DNA of 64,000 bases from the NCBI GenBank assembly GCA_963741055.1, contig CAVUGU010000009.1:189760-253759 (forward strand). The letters run 5' to 3'. The stretch is from Bog-756 sp963741055 (GTDB lineage: Bacteria > Actinomycetota > Acidimicrobiia > Acidimicrobiales > RAAP-2). How positions within the stretch are numbered: position 1 is the stretch's first letter; each line of letters begins with the position of its first letter. The position numbers and the translations under genes were made by a program. Shown piece after piece: positions 18,431-27,815 of this stretch. The notes under the pieces are model-generated. The model was not told the origin of the DNA. It did no database searches and worked only from the letters and a program-made list of their open reading frames with translations.

Positions 18431-18862
18431 ATGTACGTCGCGGACCTGCTCGCAGCAAAGGGCACCATGGTCGCCACGGTCGGAGGCGACGCGACGGTGG
18501 GCGTGGTGGTCGCGGAGCTCGTCCGCCATCGCATCGGCGCGCTGATCGTCTCCTCGGACGGCAACCGGATCGATGGCATCGTCTCGGAGCGGGACATCGT
18601 CCGCCATCTGAGCGAGTTGCGCAACGACTTCCTCGACGAGCCGGTGACGAGGATCATGTCCACCGACGTCGTCGTGTGCACACCTACCGATGGCGTCGAG
18701 TCGATCATGAACCTGATGACCGAGCGCCGGATCCGACACGTCCCGGTGGTCGAGGACGATCGCCTCTGCGGGATCGTGAGCATCGGCGACGTGGTCAAGA
18801 GTCGCATCGGCGAGCTCGAGAAGGACCGCTTCGAGCTCATGGAGTACATCACCGCCAGATGA
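18431..18862 (+). CDS. CBS-domain pair protein
   Basis: A 143-residue protein made of two CBS motifs: the first around VATVGGDATVGVVVAELVRH with GIVSERDIVRHL, the second around PTDGVESIMNLMTERRIRHV with GIVSIGDVVKSRI. Such stand-alone pairs bind adenine nucleotides or similar ligands and act as sensors. AGGGGAAAG precedes the ATG. A 200-base gap separates it from the monooxygenase. No partner domain is present, so its target is unknown. Confidence 0.9.
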   Translation: MYVADLLAAKGTMVATVGGDATVGVVVAELVRHRIGALIVSSDGNRIDGIVSERDIVRHLSELRNDFLDEPVTRIMSTDVVVCTPTDGVESIMNLMTERRIRHVPVVEDDRLCGIVSIGDVVKSRIGELEKDRFELMEYITAR

Positions 18863-18863
18863 C

Positions 18864-18884
18864 CCGGCCGGTGTGTCCGGCCGG
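18864..18884. terminator. Bidirectional terminator hairpin
   Basis: CCGGCCGG-TGTGT-CCGGCCGG gives an 8-bp GC stem with a 5-base loop, immediately after the CBS stop and before the end of the convergent amidase gene. No U tract follows, as is common in actinobacteria. Confidence 0.6.
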
Positions 18885-18892
18885 ATGCTGCG

Positions 18893-19882
18893 CTAACCGG
18901 TCGACGTGGTGCTGGTCGAGCTCGGAGCGAGGAATTGTTCGACTGCGAGGGCGGTGCCCCGCGCGATGGTCATCTGGCCGCCCGCGGTGTTGGCGATCGA
19001 ACCCTCGAAGGGGTCGGTGAGGTAGAGCGGCTCCACGATCACCCCCGGCATGTTGCTCGGAGTGGTGAAGAAGCCGGTCATCGCGGGTCCGAGCTCCATC
19101 AGGTGCCCGTAGGAAGCGGCTTGCTCAGCGAGGCCGCCGCTGCTCGGGGTTCCGTCGAGCGAGCCGAGAGTCGAATCGGTCTGGACCCCGTCGTCGGGGA
19201 TCCCCCAGCCCTGTGCGTTCATCCCCGCGAGCACGTCGCGCTGGACGAGGTCGGCGAGCTTCAGGTTCGACGACGAGAAGGGACGCGCCGCGTCGTAAGC
19301 AGTAATGCTTCCGGCGTCCGAGGAGGAACTGCTCGCGTCGTAGTAGATCCCGACCAGCGCGTCGGCGTGCGCGTCGTTCGCGCACTGCGCTCGCGCGGCG
19401 ACGTCGTCGTGGGCACCCTGAAGGGTCAGCAACCCGTTGTCCACGTCGCCCGACCCGAGCCGCAGAACCGTCGTTTCGCCGGTGCGGGAGACCACCACGC
19501 GGTAGCCGTTCTCGCGCAGGATGGACATCATGTCGAGCTCGACGGGGAGGGTCTCGTCACCCTCGTAGATGGTGCTGCCGTCCGCGGTCGTGCCCACCCC
19601 TCCCGGATCGATCCCACCGTGACCGGCGTCGAGGAACACCGTCTTGCCGCGGTCGCCCGAAGTCGGCGGGTACGCGACGCAGGCGCCGTTGGCGAAGAAC
19701 GACGGATCGAGCGATTGTGGCTGGTCCGATCCTCCGGTCAGCGCCGACGTCACCGCACCGTGCCAGGTGTAGAGCGCGGCGCCGGCGACCGCGAGCACCA
19801 AGACGATGACGAGAACCAGGCCGCCGCGCAGACGGCCGCTCGCACGAGGTGCCCGAGCCGATGAGCTTCTGTTCGGGGGCAT
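18893..19882 (-). CDS. N-acetylmuramoyl-L-alanine amidase family protein lacking one zinc ligand
   Basis: A 329-residue protein with a basic N-terminus, a membrane anchor or signal segment around LVLVIVLVLAVAGAALY, and an amidase_3 domain outside. The first zinc ligand is in FLDAGHGGIDPGG, the second is the Glu of YEGDETLPVELDM, and the catalytic Glu is in VIVEPLYLTDP. The third ligand, normally His in SIHAN, is Tyr here (ALVGIYYDASS). GAGGTGG precedes the ATG at 19882. It would act on peptidoglycan stem peptides if active. The missing ligand makes activity uncertain; it could be a regulatory or substrate-binding homologue. Confidence 0.8.
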   Translation of the reverse strand: MPPNRSSSARAPRASGRLRGGLVLVIVLVLAVAGAALYTWHGAVTSALTGGSDQPQSLDPSFFANGACVAYPPTSGDRGKTVFLDAGHGGIDPGGVGTTADGSTIYEGDETLPVELDMMSILRENGYRVVVSRTGETTVLRLGSGDVDNGLLTLQGAHDDVAARAQCANDAHADALVGIYYDASSSSSDAGSITAYDAARPFSSSNLKLADLVQRDVLAGMNAQGWGIPDDGVQTDSTLGSLDGTPSSGGLAEQAASYGHLMELGPAMTGFFTTPSNMPGVIVEPLYLTDPFEGSIANTAGGQMTIARGTALAVEQFLAPSSTSTTSTG

Positions 19883-20053
19883 CGCCACCTCTTCGGTCCG
19901 GTTCTCCGGCGCGCACCCTGAGATCAGGTCCGAGGGGATCGCCTCAGCAGGTCCGGACGCGGAACATTCGATGGTAATGACCGGAGATTGCCAGGTGGTG
20001 TCACCCGAGGGGATCGGAATCGTCGCCGCGACGCCGCCCGTAACCTTGTGTCC

Positions 20054-21409
20054 ATGCGGTTCGTGATCGTCGGTGGAGGTCCGGCAGGAAATCAGGCGGC
20101 GACCCACGCGGCGCGTCTTGGCGTAGAGGTGACCCTCGTCGAACGCGACGTCATCGGCGGCGCGGCCAACCTCGGTGACTGCATCCCTTCGAAGGCAATG
20201 ATCGCCGCGGGCGGCGCTCTCTTTCATCACCGCCGGATCGCCGGGATGGGGGTGACCGGGGCCGAGGGGGCCATCGACCTCGAGTTGCTGCGGAACCGGA
20301 TCCGGGCGATCACCGACCAGCTCGAGGCCGCGAACGAAGAGATCCTCCGCAGTCAGCAGGTCGAGTTGGTCCGGGGGACCGCCCGTCTGGCCGACCCGCA
20401 CACGGTGGTCGCCGAGACGGTCGAGGGCGAACGCGTCTTCGAGGCAGACGCCATCCTGATCAGCACCGGTAGCCGTCCACGGATCCCCGACTGGGCCGGC
20501 GTCGACGGCGACCGCATCCTCACCACCCGTGACGCCTACCCGCCACGCGAGCTCCCCGATCATCTGGTCGTGGTGGGGTCGGGGGTGACCGGCGTGGAGT
20601 TCGTCCACATGTTCTCGTCGTTCGGGAGCGAGGTGACCCTCATCGTGAGCCGCCAGCAAGTGCTGCCTCGCAAGGACCCCGAAGTGGCCGCGGTGCTCGA
20701 GGCCGACTTCCAACGACGAGGCGTGCATCTGCTCAAAGGGGCTCGGGCGATCGCAGTGAAGGCGACCGCGGCCGGCGCCACCGTGAGCTGTGACGACGGA
20801 CGGATCGTCGAAGGCTCCCATGCCCTGCTCGCCATCGGATCGGTCCCCAACACCGAGGGACTCGGACTCGACACCGCCGGGATCGCGACCGACCCGAGCG
20901 GGTACATCGAGATCAACCGGCACTGCCAGACCAGCGTGCCCCACATCTTCGCCGCCGGCGACGTGTCGGGGAAGCTCCCCCTCTCCTCGGTCGCCTTCAT
21001 GCAGGGAAGAAAGGTCGCCGAGTACGTCGTCGGGGGGCACTCCGTCGCCCACCACCATCCGAACTACGAGAGCGCGCCATCGGCCATCTTCACCGATCCC
21101 GAGATCGCCGACGTGGGGATGGCCGAGGCGGACGCCTTCGCCGAGGGCCGCAAGATCAGGGTGACCAAGGTCCCCTTCTCGGCGAGTGCCCGAGCGCTCA
21201 TCGACAACGACCCACGCGGTTTCGTGAAGATCATCTCCGACCCGGCGACCGGGATCGTCCTCGGAGGGTCGATCGTCGGGCGTGACGCCTCGGAGCTCAT
21301 CTCGGTGCTCGCGGTCGCGGTGACCGCCCGGCTCCGGGTCTCGGACATCGTCGAGTCGATGCTCGTCCACCCCACGCTGGCGGAGGCCCTGGCGGAGGCC
21401 GCGGAGTGA
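20054..21409 (+). CDS. lpdA: LpdA-type NAD(P)H:quinone reductase-like flavoprotein
   Basis: A 451-residue two-dinucleotide-binding flavoprotein: FAD motif VIVGGGPAGNQAA, NAD motif VVVGSGVTGVEFVHMFSSFG, and a C-terminal dimerisation domain. The position of the redox disulfide reads GGAANLGDCIPSK, so only the second cysteine remains. That matches mycobacterial LpdA (Rv3303c), which reads GGAAVLDDCVPSK and works as a quinone reductase, not a lipoamide dehydrogenase. No ribosome site is evident at ATG 20054, so it may be leaderless. It is divergent from the amidase gene. Confidence 0.85.
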   Translation: MRFVIVGGGPAGNQAATHAARLGVEVTLVERDVIGGAANLGDCIPSKAMIAAGGALFHHRRIAGMGVTGAEGAIDLELLRNRIRAITDQLEAANEEILRSQQVELVRGTARLADPHTVVAETVEGERVFEADAILISTGSRPRIPDWAGVDGDRILTTRDAYPPRELPDHLVVVGSGVTGVEFVHMFSSFGSEVTLIVSRQQVLPRKDPEVAAVLEADFQRRGVHLLKGARAIAVKATAAGATVSCDDGRIVEGSHALLAIGSVPNTEGLGLDTAGIATDPSGYIEINRHCQTSVPHIFAAGDVSGKLPLSSVAFMQGRKVAEYVVGGHSVAHHHPNYESAPSAIFTDPEIADVGMAEADAFAEGRKIRVTKVPFSASARALIDNDPRGFVKIISDPATGIVLGGSIVGRDASELISVLAVAVTARLRVSDIVESMLVHPTLAEALAEAAE

Positions 21410-21521
21410 CCCGGCGGGCTTTAGGAGATTCATAAGGTGGGTTCACGGTGCCTTTATGTCCACGATGTCAATTAGAGGGTGACGACGTGCGACCGCCACG
21501 AGATCTGGAGGTAAGACGGAG

Positions 21522-23316
21522 ATGAGCGAGAGCTGGCCACCCACGGACGAGGCGCCGGAGGCCGAAGGACCACCTGTCGACGCCTCGCAGTCCGCCACCA
21601 CCGAGACGGCTCCGGCGGAGCCCGCCTCCGCACCCGAGACCGCGCCAGGCGTACCGGCCTTCCCGCAGGCGACTCCTGCCGAGGGCACGCCGCCGGCCTC
21701 ACCCGCCGCGACCGCGGCCCCTGGCGAGGAGGCCTTCTCCGGGCCGCCGACGCTCAGCGACCAACACCCGACTCAGCAGTACGCGACCCCGCCGGGGTCG
21801 CCGGTGCCCGCCTCCGCCCTACCCCCCGCAGGCGTATCCGTCCGCGGGGCAGTACCCCCCCGTCGGCCACTACCCCCAAGGTGTCTACCCGGCCTCGGGC
21901 CACTACCCGGGCGGGCCCGTTCCCCCGGGCGGCGGATGGACCACTCTGCCTGCCGCTCCTTGGGGCGCGGCGCCTCCGGGCTCCCCTCCACCGGCGGGTG
22001 GCTGGGGCGGCGTCCCTGGCGCTCCTGTCGGCGGCTGGCCTCATCCCGGATACGGACCCTCCACCACCCCGGCGCGCCCGTCGACCCGGAAGACCGTCGC
22101 CGCCATCACGGCTGCGCTGCTGCTCGTCGTGGCCATCCTGGCCGGTGCCGGCGTGGGACACCTGGTCTGGTCGAACCAGAGCGCCTCGAATCCGGGAGCG
22201 TTCACCCCGAACGGCTCCGGGTCGACCGGTAACGGTGGCTCCTCCCCGTTCGGCGGGGGCTCGACCGGAACGGGTGGAGGCGGCTCGACCGGCAACTCCT
22301 CCACCGGGGCAGGTGCCCCTTCCGACATCTCGTCGATCGCATCGAAGGTCGACCCGGGGATCGTGGACGTCAACACCAACCTGAGCTACCAGAACGAGCA
22401 GGCCGCGGGCACCGGGCAAGTGCTCACCTCCGACGGTGAGATCCTGACCAACAACCACGTGATCGACGGCGCGACCAGCATCAGCGTCACCGACGTGGGC
22501 AACGGCAAGACCTACACGGCGTCGGTGGTCGGCTACGACCGGACCGCGGACGTCGCGGTGCTCAAGCTGCAAGGTGCGAGCGGCCTGCAAACCGTGACCG
22601 CCAGCGACCAGTCCCCGGCCGTCGGCCAGGCCATCGTCGGCATCGGCAACGCGGGAGGTGCGGGCGGGACCCCGAGCACCGCCGGCGGCTCGATCATCGC
22701 GCTCGGCCAGTCGATCACCGCGAGTGACACCGGTGGCGCGAACGCCGAGAACCTGAGCGGGCTCATCGAGATCAACGCACCCATCCAACCCGGCGACTCG
22801 GGTGGACCGTTGGTGAACACCTCGAGCCAAGTCATCGGAATGGACACCGCGGCTGCGGAGACCTCCGGCTTCGACACGACCGGCAACCAGGCCTACGCGA
22901 TTCCGATCGCCACGGCGCTCTCGATCGCCCACCAGATCGAGTCCGGCAAGAGCTCGTCGACCATCCATATCGGTCCGACGGCGTTCCTCGGCGTCGAGAT
23001 CCAGCCTTCCTCGTCCAACAGCTCCAACAGCGGCGGCCTCGGAGGATTCGGCGTCGGCAACGGCAACGGCGGGTCCTCGACGACCTCCGGCGCCGTGGTC
23101 GAGGGCACCGTCTCCGGTGGAGCTGCGGCGCAAGCGGGCCTCGCCCAGGGTGACGTCATCACCGGGTTCAACGGTCACACCATCAACACGCCGGACGACC
23201 TCAGCAACCTGATGGCCTCCGAACACCCTGGCCAAAGCGTGCAGCTCCAATGGACGGACCAGTCCGGGCAGACCCATACCGCGAGCATCACGCTCGGAAG
23301 CGGGCCGCCCACCTGA
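21522..23316 (+). CDS. Membrane-anchored HtrA-like serine protease with PDZ domain (one apparent frameshift)
   Basis: A cytoplasmic Pro/Ala then Pro/Tyr/Gly-rich N-terminal region, one transmembrane segment (TVAAITAALLLVVAILAGAG), a Gly/Ser linker, a trypsin-like domain and a C-terminal PDZ domain. The catalytic triad is visible as NNHVIDG (His), RTADVAVLK (Asp) and GDSGGPL (Ser). PDZ begins near VVEGTVSGGAAAQAGLAQGD. The frame changes at about 21810-21827 next to a C6 run; the second frame upstream of the membrane segment reads YPPQAYPSAGQYPPVGHYPQ, which fits. It resembles mycobacterial PepD/HtrA and should act outside the membrane in protein quality control. Confidence 0.87.
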
Positions 23317-23325
23317 TCACGACCT

Positions 23326-23361
23326 GGGTGGCTTCCGTTCCCGAGAGAGCGGGAGCCACCC
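23326..23361 (+). terminator. Terminator hairpin after the HtrA-like gene
   Basis: GGGTGGC pairs with GCCACCC, and inside it TCCCG pairs with CGGGA around a GAGAGA-type loop. It begins 10 bases after the protease stop. Confidence 0.6.
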
Positions 23362-23401
23362 GGTCCGAAGGCGGGCGCGGATGGCCATACCATGTGCGGC
23401 C

Positions 23402-24169
23402 ATGATCCGCTCCCGGCAAGGTCTCAAGAAGGTGCCGGAGATCACCGCGATCTTCTGGCTGACCAAGCTGCTCACCACCGCCATGGGCGAGTCCACCTCG
23501 GACTTCCTCGTGAAGCACATCGACCCGGTGGTCGCGGTCGGGCTCGGGGGGATCGCGCTGGTGGCCACCCTCTCGCTGCAGTTGGTGGCGCGGCGGTACA
23601 TCCCATGGATCTATTGGCTGGCCGTCCTCATGGTCGCCATCGCAGGCACGATGGCCGCGGACGTACTGCACATCCGCTTCGGCGTGCCGTACGCGGTGTC
23701 GACGCCGCTCTTCGCGGTGATCCTCGCGGCGGTGTTCCTCCTCTGGTATCGCACCGAAGGCACGCTCTCGATCCACAGCATCGACACCACGCGCCGTGAG
23801 TTCTTCTACTGGGGCGCGGTGATCGCGACCTTCGCGATGGGTACCGCTCTCGGCGACCTGACCGCGACCACGTTCCACCTCGGCTACCTGACCTCCGCGG
23901 TCCTCTTCGCCGCTTTGATGCTGGTCCCGGCGGTCGGTTACTGGCGATTCGACTGGAACGAGGTGTTCTCCTTCTGGTTCGCCTACGTCCTCACCCGACC
24001 GCTCGGCGCCTCGGTCGCCGACTGGCTCGGGAAGCCCCAAAGCGTAGGTGGGATGGGCCTCGGTGACGGCCTGGTCACCCTGGTCTTTGCCGTCGCGATC
24101 GCCGCCTGCGTCCGGGTGATGACCGTCGAATGGCGCCGGCGGCCCGACTACGGCCTCGTCCCGGACTGA
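23402..24169 (+). CDS. COG4705-type multi-pass membrane protein
   Basis: A 255-residue protein with about seven hydrophobic segments. The N-terminal block KVPEITAIFWLTKLLTTAMG followed by ESTSDFLVKHIDPVVAVGLG is the hallmark of the COG4705 family, whose two halves are similar (the second half has WGAVIATFAMGTALGDLTAT). Function is not established for this family. ATG at 23402 is preferred over the upstream start because the conserved part begins just after it. It lies 12 bases upstream of a GHMP kinase gene. Confidence 0.8.
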   Translation: MIRSRQGLKKVPEITAIFWLTKLLTTAMGESTSDFLVKHIDPVVAVGLGGIALVATLSLQLVARRYIPWIYWLAVLMVAIAGTMAADVLHIRFGVPYAVSTPLFAVILAAVFLLWYRTEGTLSIHSIDTTRREFFYWGAVIATFAMGTALGDLTATTFHLGYLTSAVLFAALMLVPAVGYWRFDWNEVFSFWFAYVLTRPLGASVADWLGKPQSVGGMGLGDGLVTLVFAVAIAACVRVMTVEWRRRPDYGLVPD

Positions 24170-24181
24170 CCCTTCCCGGAC

Positions 24182-25180
24182 ATGGTGATCGAGGCATCGG
24201 CCCCTGTTCGCATCTGCGACTTCGGCGGGTGGACCGACACCTGGTTCGGTGCACCGGGCCGAGTACTCAATCTCGCGGTGACTCCGGGCGTCGCCGTCCA
24301 GGTGCGTGAATCGGTCGACCCGGGCGTGGTCGCGCTCCACGTCGCCACCTACGGCGACCGCTACCGGGTGACGCCCGGCGACACCTCCCGGGTCGATCGC
24401 CACCGGCTGCTCGAGGCGGCGATCGACGCGTGCCCTCCGCCGCCGGAGATCGGCGTGGAGATCACCGTCGACTCGGCCGTCCCGGCCGGATGCGCGGCAG
24501 GCACCTCGGCCGCCGTCACGATGGCGATGCTCGGCGCGTTGCGAGCGGTCCGTGGGGAGTCTCCTGCGGCACGAGAGATCGCCTACGCCGCGCACGAGCT
24601 CGAAGTCGGCGTCCTCGGCGGCGAGAGCGGCATCCAGGACCAGCTCTGCATCGCCTTCGGCGGGATCAACTATTTCGAGATCGAGCCATATCCCGAGGCC
24701 CGCGTGCTCCCGCTGCCGGCCTGGGGGGACCTCGAAGAGCGCCTGACCGTGGTGTATCTCGGCCACGCCCACGACTCGACGGCGATACACCGCAAGGTCA
24801 TCGCAGACGTGACGACCCGCGGCACCGAGGTCTTCGCACCGCTGCGTGACGCGGCGGTCGCCGCCCGGGACGCGGTCGCCGCCCGGGACCTCGAGGGTTT
24901 CGGTCGAGCGATGATCCGCAACACCGAGGCGCAGGCGTCACTCGACCCCGCGCTCGTCGGGGATGCGGCGCACCGGGTGATCGAGTCCGCAGCCGCTCAG
25001 GGCGCAAGCGGCTGGAAGGTCAACGGCGCCGGAGGGGACGGGGGCTCGATCACCGTCCTCAGCACGACCCGGAGGGCCAAACACCGTTTCGACCAGTCGG
25101 CCGCTTCGGACGGCTGGCAGGTGCTGCCCTTCGAGATCAGCGCCAAGGGACTGGAGGTCCGGGGCACCCTCTCGTCGTGA
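24182..25180 (+). CDS. GHMP-family sugar kinase
   Basis: A 332-residue kinase. Motif 1 is APVRICDFGGWTDTW, the ATP-binding motif 2 is PAGCAAGTSAAVTMAML, and motif 3 is KVNGAGGDGGSITVL, close to the pattern of D-glycero-D-manno-heptose 7-phosphate kinase and related galactokinase-like enzymes. It phosphorylates a sugar or sugar derivative. No heptose pathway genes are adjacent, so the substrate stays open. The ATG follows the membrane protein gene by 12 bases and the two may be cotranscribed. Confidence 0.85.
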   Translation: MVIEASAPVRICDFGGWTDTWFGAPGRVLNLAVTPGVAVQVRESVDPGVVALHVATYGDRYRVTPGDTSRVDRHRLLEAAIDACPPPPEIGVEITVDSAVPAGCAAGTSAAVTMAMLGALRAVRGESPAAREIAYAAHELEVGVLGGESGIQDQLCIAFGGINYFEIEPYPEARVLPLPAWGDLEERLTVVYLGHAHDSTAIHRKVIADVTTRGTEVFAPLRDAAVAARDAVAARDLEGFGRAMIRNTEAQASLDPALVGDAAHRVIESAAAQGASGWKVNGAGGDGGSITVLSTTRRAKHRFDQSAASDGWQVLPFEISAKGLEVRGTLSS

Positions 25181-25203
25181 CCGGCGCGGTACGTCCGCGC
25201 TGC

Positions 25204-26832
25204 TCAGGTGACCTCGGTGATCGCTTCCTCCCGGTCCGAAAGAGGTGCGTGGGGTAGCTCCCTCGTGAACATCAGCGAGACGAGCGCGAGCAGGGCGGCC
25301 GCCAGCAGACCACTCTTCAGCGAGACCAACTGGGCCCGCTCGTAGTCCTCCACGATCGCTTGCGTGGTCGTCTGGTCGATGCCGGCGTGTTGGGCCGCGG
25401 TCCGCACCTCGTTCGACGGCACCAGATCGATGCCCGAGCTGACTGCGACGCCGACCTGCGTGGCGACCTCGGGACTGATACGACTGTCGGACTCGACGTT
25501 CGAGACGAACGTCCCGAGCAGGCCGGCGAGCACGATCGCGCCGATCAGGGCGACGCCGAGCGCCGAGCCGAGTTGTTGACCGGTGTACTGGAGACCTCCC
25601 GCCTCGCTCCGGCCCGATTCGTCGACCGACGACTGCACCACGTTCCCGAGTTGGGAGACCATCAGCCCCATGCCGACGCCGAGCACCGCCATGCCGGCGA
25701 AGAACCCCGCATCGGCGAGGCTGGGCTGGATGGTCCAGAGCAGCAGGACGATTCCCAGGATCACCACGATCAGGCCGGCGCGCACGATCGAGCGGACCAC
25801 GAAGCGGGAAGAGAGGCGCGAGCCGAGTGCAGAGGCCACCAACATGGTCACGGAGACGGGCAGCATCTTCTCGCCGGTCTTGAGGGCATCCAACCCGAGC
25901 ACCAGCTGCAGGTAGAGGGGGATGACGAAGAAGACACCCATCAGGATCAAGTTCTGGCTGAAGAGTCCGAAGAGACCGGACCGCAAGGTCGGGATCTTGA
26001 CGAGGTCCAGGTGGACGAGCGGGTCGTGGTGCGTCGCCTCCCGCCGGTGCTGCCAACGGACGAAGCCCCACAGCAACGCCCCGCCGAGCGCGACGACGAA
26101 CAGCGTCGGCGACAGCCCGAAGAGGTCGAACGGCGGGTTCTTCGGCTTGATCCAACCCCAGGTGCTCGATTGCAGCACGCCGAGGACGACCGCTCCGAGC
26201 CCGGCCGCCGACAGCACGGTTCCCAAGACGTCGAGGTGCGGCCTCGGCTCGGGCTTGGGCGCGTCCGACACGAAGCGGGTCATGACCAGGATGAAGACGA
26301 TCAACACCACTTCGCCGGCGAAGACGACCCGCCAGGTCAGTTCGGTGGTCGCCCAGCCGCCGAGGATGGGCCCGACCGCGATGCCTGCACCGGCGACACC
26401 GCCGATCACCGCGTAGGCGACCTTTCGCGACTGTCCGGCGAAGTTGCCCCCGATGAGCGCGGCCAGCGCCGGGAGCACCAGAGCGGCGCCGAGTCCCTCG
26501 AGGACCGACCAGCCGATCGCCAGCATCGCCACGCTCTGGGAGCCCGCGGTCAACGCGGAGCCACACCCGTAGATCACCAGACCGATCGAGAAGGCCCGCC
26601 GCCGGCCGATCATGTCGCCGATCTTGGCACCGGCCATCATGAACATGGCCATGACCAGGCAGTAGAGGGTGATCACCGCCTGGATCGTCGGCACCGTCGT
26701 GTCGAAGTCGTGCACCAGCGCGCTGATCGACACGTTCATGACCGACTGGTCGAGGACCATGACGAACTGGGCGGTGGCGAGGGCCACGAGGGCCACCCAT
26801 CTGATCGACGACGCTCGCTCCCCGCCCTCCAT
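25204..26832 (-). CDS. MFS multidrug exporter, DHA2 (14-TMS) family
   Basis: A 542-residue transporter. Family signatures include FVMVLDQSVMNVSISALVHD in helix 1, KIGDMIGRRRAFSIG as motif A, and GGVAGAGIAVGPILGGWAT as motif C of antiporters. About 14 hydrophobic segments can be traced. AAAGGAG lies five bases before ATG 26832; the longer ORF to 27066 is rejected. It likely exports drugs or metabolites using the proton gradient. It is convergent with the GHMP kinase and divergent from the DUF6325 gene. Confidence 0.93.
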   Translation of the reverse strand: MEGGERASSIRWVALVALATAQFVMVLDQSVMNVSISALVHDFDTTVPTIQAVITLYCLVMAMFMMAGAKIGDMIGRRRAFSIGLVIYGCGSALTAGSQSVAMLAIGWSVLEGLGAALVLPALAALIGGNFAGQSRKVAYAVIGGVAGAGIAVGPILGGWATTELTWRVVFAGEVVLIVFILVMTRFVSDAPKPEPRPHLDVLGTVLSAAGLGAVVLGVLQSSTWGWIKPKNPPFDLFGLSPTLFVVALGGALLWGFVRWQHRREATHHDPLVHLDLVKIPTLRSGLFGLFSQNLILMGVFFVIPLYLQLVLGLDALKTGEKMLPVSVTMLVASALGSRLSSRFVVRSIVRAGLIVVILGIVLLLWTIQPSLADAGFFAGMAVLGVGMGLMVSQLGNVVQSSVDESGRSEAGGLQYTGQQLGSALGVALIGAIVLAGLLGTFVSNVESDSRISPEVATQVGVAVSSGIDLVPSNEVRTAAQHAGIDQTTTQAIVEDYERAQLVSLKSGLLAAALLALVSLMFTRELPHAPLSDREEAITEVT

Positions 26833-27028
26833 GGGTCTCCTTTCCATACGGCGCCGGCAACGGGCGATCCCGGGTTCGAGCCGGCGCAAAGTGGCTAGCA
26901 CGGCGGTGCCTCCGAGCGGGGACACGCGGCTCACCACCGGGCCGCACTCGTCCGCCTGCTCCGATCGGATCGACCGGCCGGTCCCGTTCGACGGCGCCGA
27001 TGTTAGATTCAGACCAAGGAGGTGGCCG

Positions 27029-27469
27029 ATGCCGTCTGCGCAAGAGAGCGATGCTCTAGGTCCCATCAGCTACGTGATCGTCGAGTTCCCGGGCGCCAAG
27101 ATGACCGGGGAAGGTCTGGCCGAGTTGTTGCGCCTGGTCGACCAGGGCGTCGTGCGCATCCTCGATCTGCAATTCGTCCTCGCACGTGCCGACGGTTCGA
27201 TCGAGGCGGTGGAGCTCGACGCCCTCGATTTCGACGGGTCCTTCGACCTGACCGTCTTCGAAGGCGCGTCGTCCGGATTGCTGGACGAAAGTGACATCGC
27301 CGACGCCCACTCGGCGATCGAGCCCGGGGCGGCCGCGGCGATCCTCATCTTCGAGAACACGTGGGCGACCCCCTTCGTCCAGGCGCTGCGCCGAAGCGAC
27401 GCCCAGCTTGTGGCGGCCGGCTACATCCCCCACGACACGCTGGTCGCGTCGCTCGACGCGACCGACTGA
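27029..27469 (+). CDS. DUF6325-like protein
   Basis: A 146-residue acidic protein with the conserved opening GPISYVIVEFPGAKMTGEGL and RILDLQFVLARADGS, as in the DUF6325/DUF1269-like family often paired with SHOCT proteins. AAGGAGGT stands seven bases before the ATG. The C-terminal block AAAILIFENTWATPFVQALR is also typical. Function is unknown. It is followed after 36 bases by a SHOCT-domain protein, which is the usual partner. Confidence 0.8.
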   Translation: MPSAQESDALGPISYVIVEFPGAKMTGEGLAELLRLVDQGVVRILDLQFVLARADGSIEAVELDALDFDGSFDLTVFEGASSGLLDESDIADAHSAIEPGAAAAILIFENTWATPFVQALRRSDAQLVAAGYIPHDTLVASLDATD

Positions 27470-27505
27470 GCACACGCTCGCCAACGACACGGAGGTGCAT
27501 TGATC

Positions 27506-27778
27506 ATGCCCGGACTACTTCGAGGCGTCGGACGCGTGGCCGTCGTCGCCGGGACCGCCACCGCGGTCTCCAATCGAGTCTCACGCCGCCAGGCCAACCG
27601 GTGGTCGGAGCAAGACCAGCAGCAGTACAGCGAGGCCCCGCCTCCCGCTCCTGCACCGGCACCCCAACAAGGGGGCGACGCCATCAGCCAACTGAAAGAC
27701 CTCGCCGACCTGAAGAACCAGGGGGTCCTCACCGAGGCGGAGTTCGAGGCCCAAAAGGCGAAGATCCTCGGTTCGTAA
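27506..27778 (+). CDS. SHOCT-domain small protein
   Basis: A 90-residue protein: an N-terminal hydrophobic or amphipathic stretch (GRVAVVAGTATAVSNRVSRR), a Gln/Pro/Ala-rich linker, and a C-terminal SHOCT motif (LKDLADLKNQGVLTEAEFEA). GGAGGTG lies eight bases before ATG 27506; a TTG six bases upstream is a weaker alternative. SHOCT motifs mediate oligomerisation or nucleic-acid contact in many contexts. It pairs with the DUF6325 gene. Confidence 0.85.
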   Translation: MPGLLRGVGRVAVVAGTATAVSNRVSRRQANRWSEQDQQQYSEAPPPAPAPAPQQGGDAISQLKDLADLKNQGVLTEAEFEAQKAKILGS

Positions 27779-27815
27779 CGTCGCGAACGTTCACCTCCGG
27801 TGACCGTTGCGCTCT

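Noticed and set aside
17108..18862. One long open frame joining the nitronate monooxygenase and the CBS-pair protein
   Set aside because: The monooxygenase C-terminus is in another frame and stops at 18230; a ribosome site and ATG start the CBS gene at 18431. The fused frame between 18135 and 18430 has no protein-like content.
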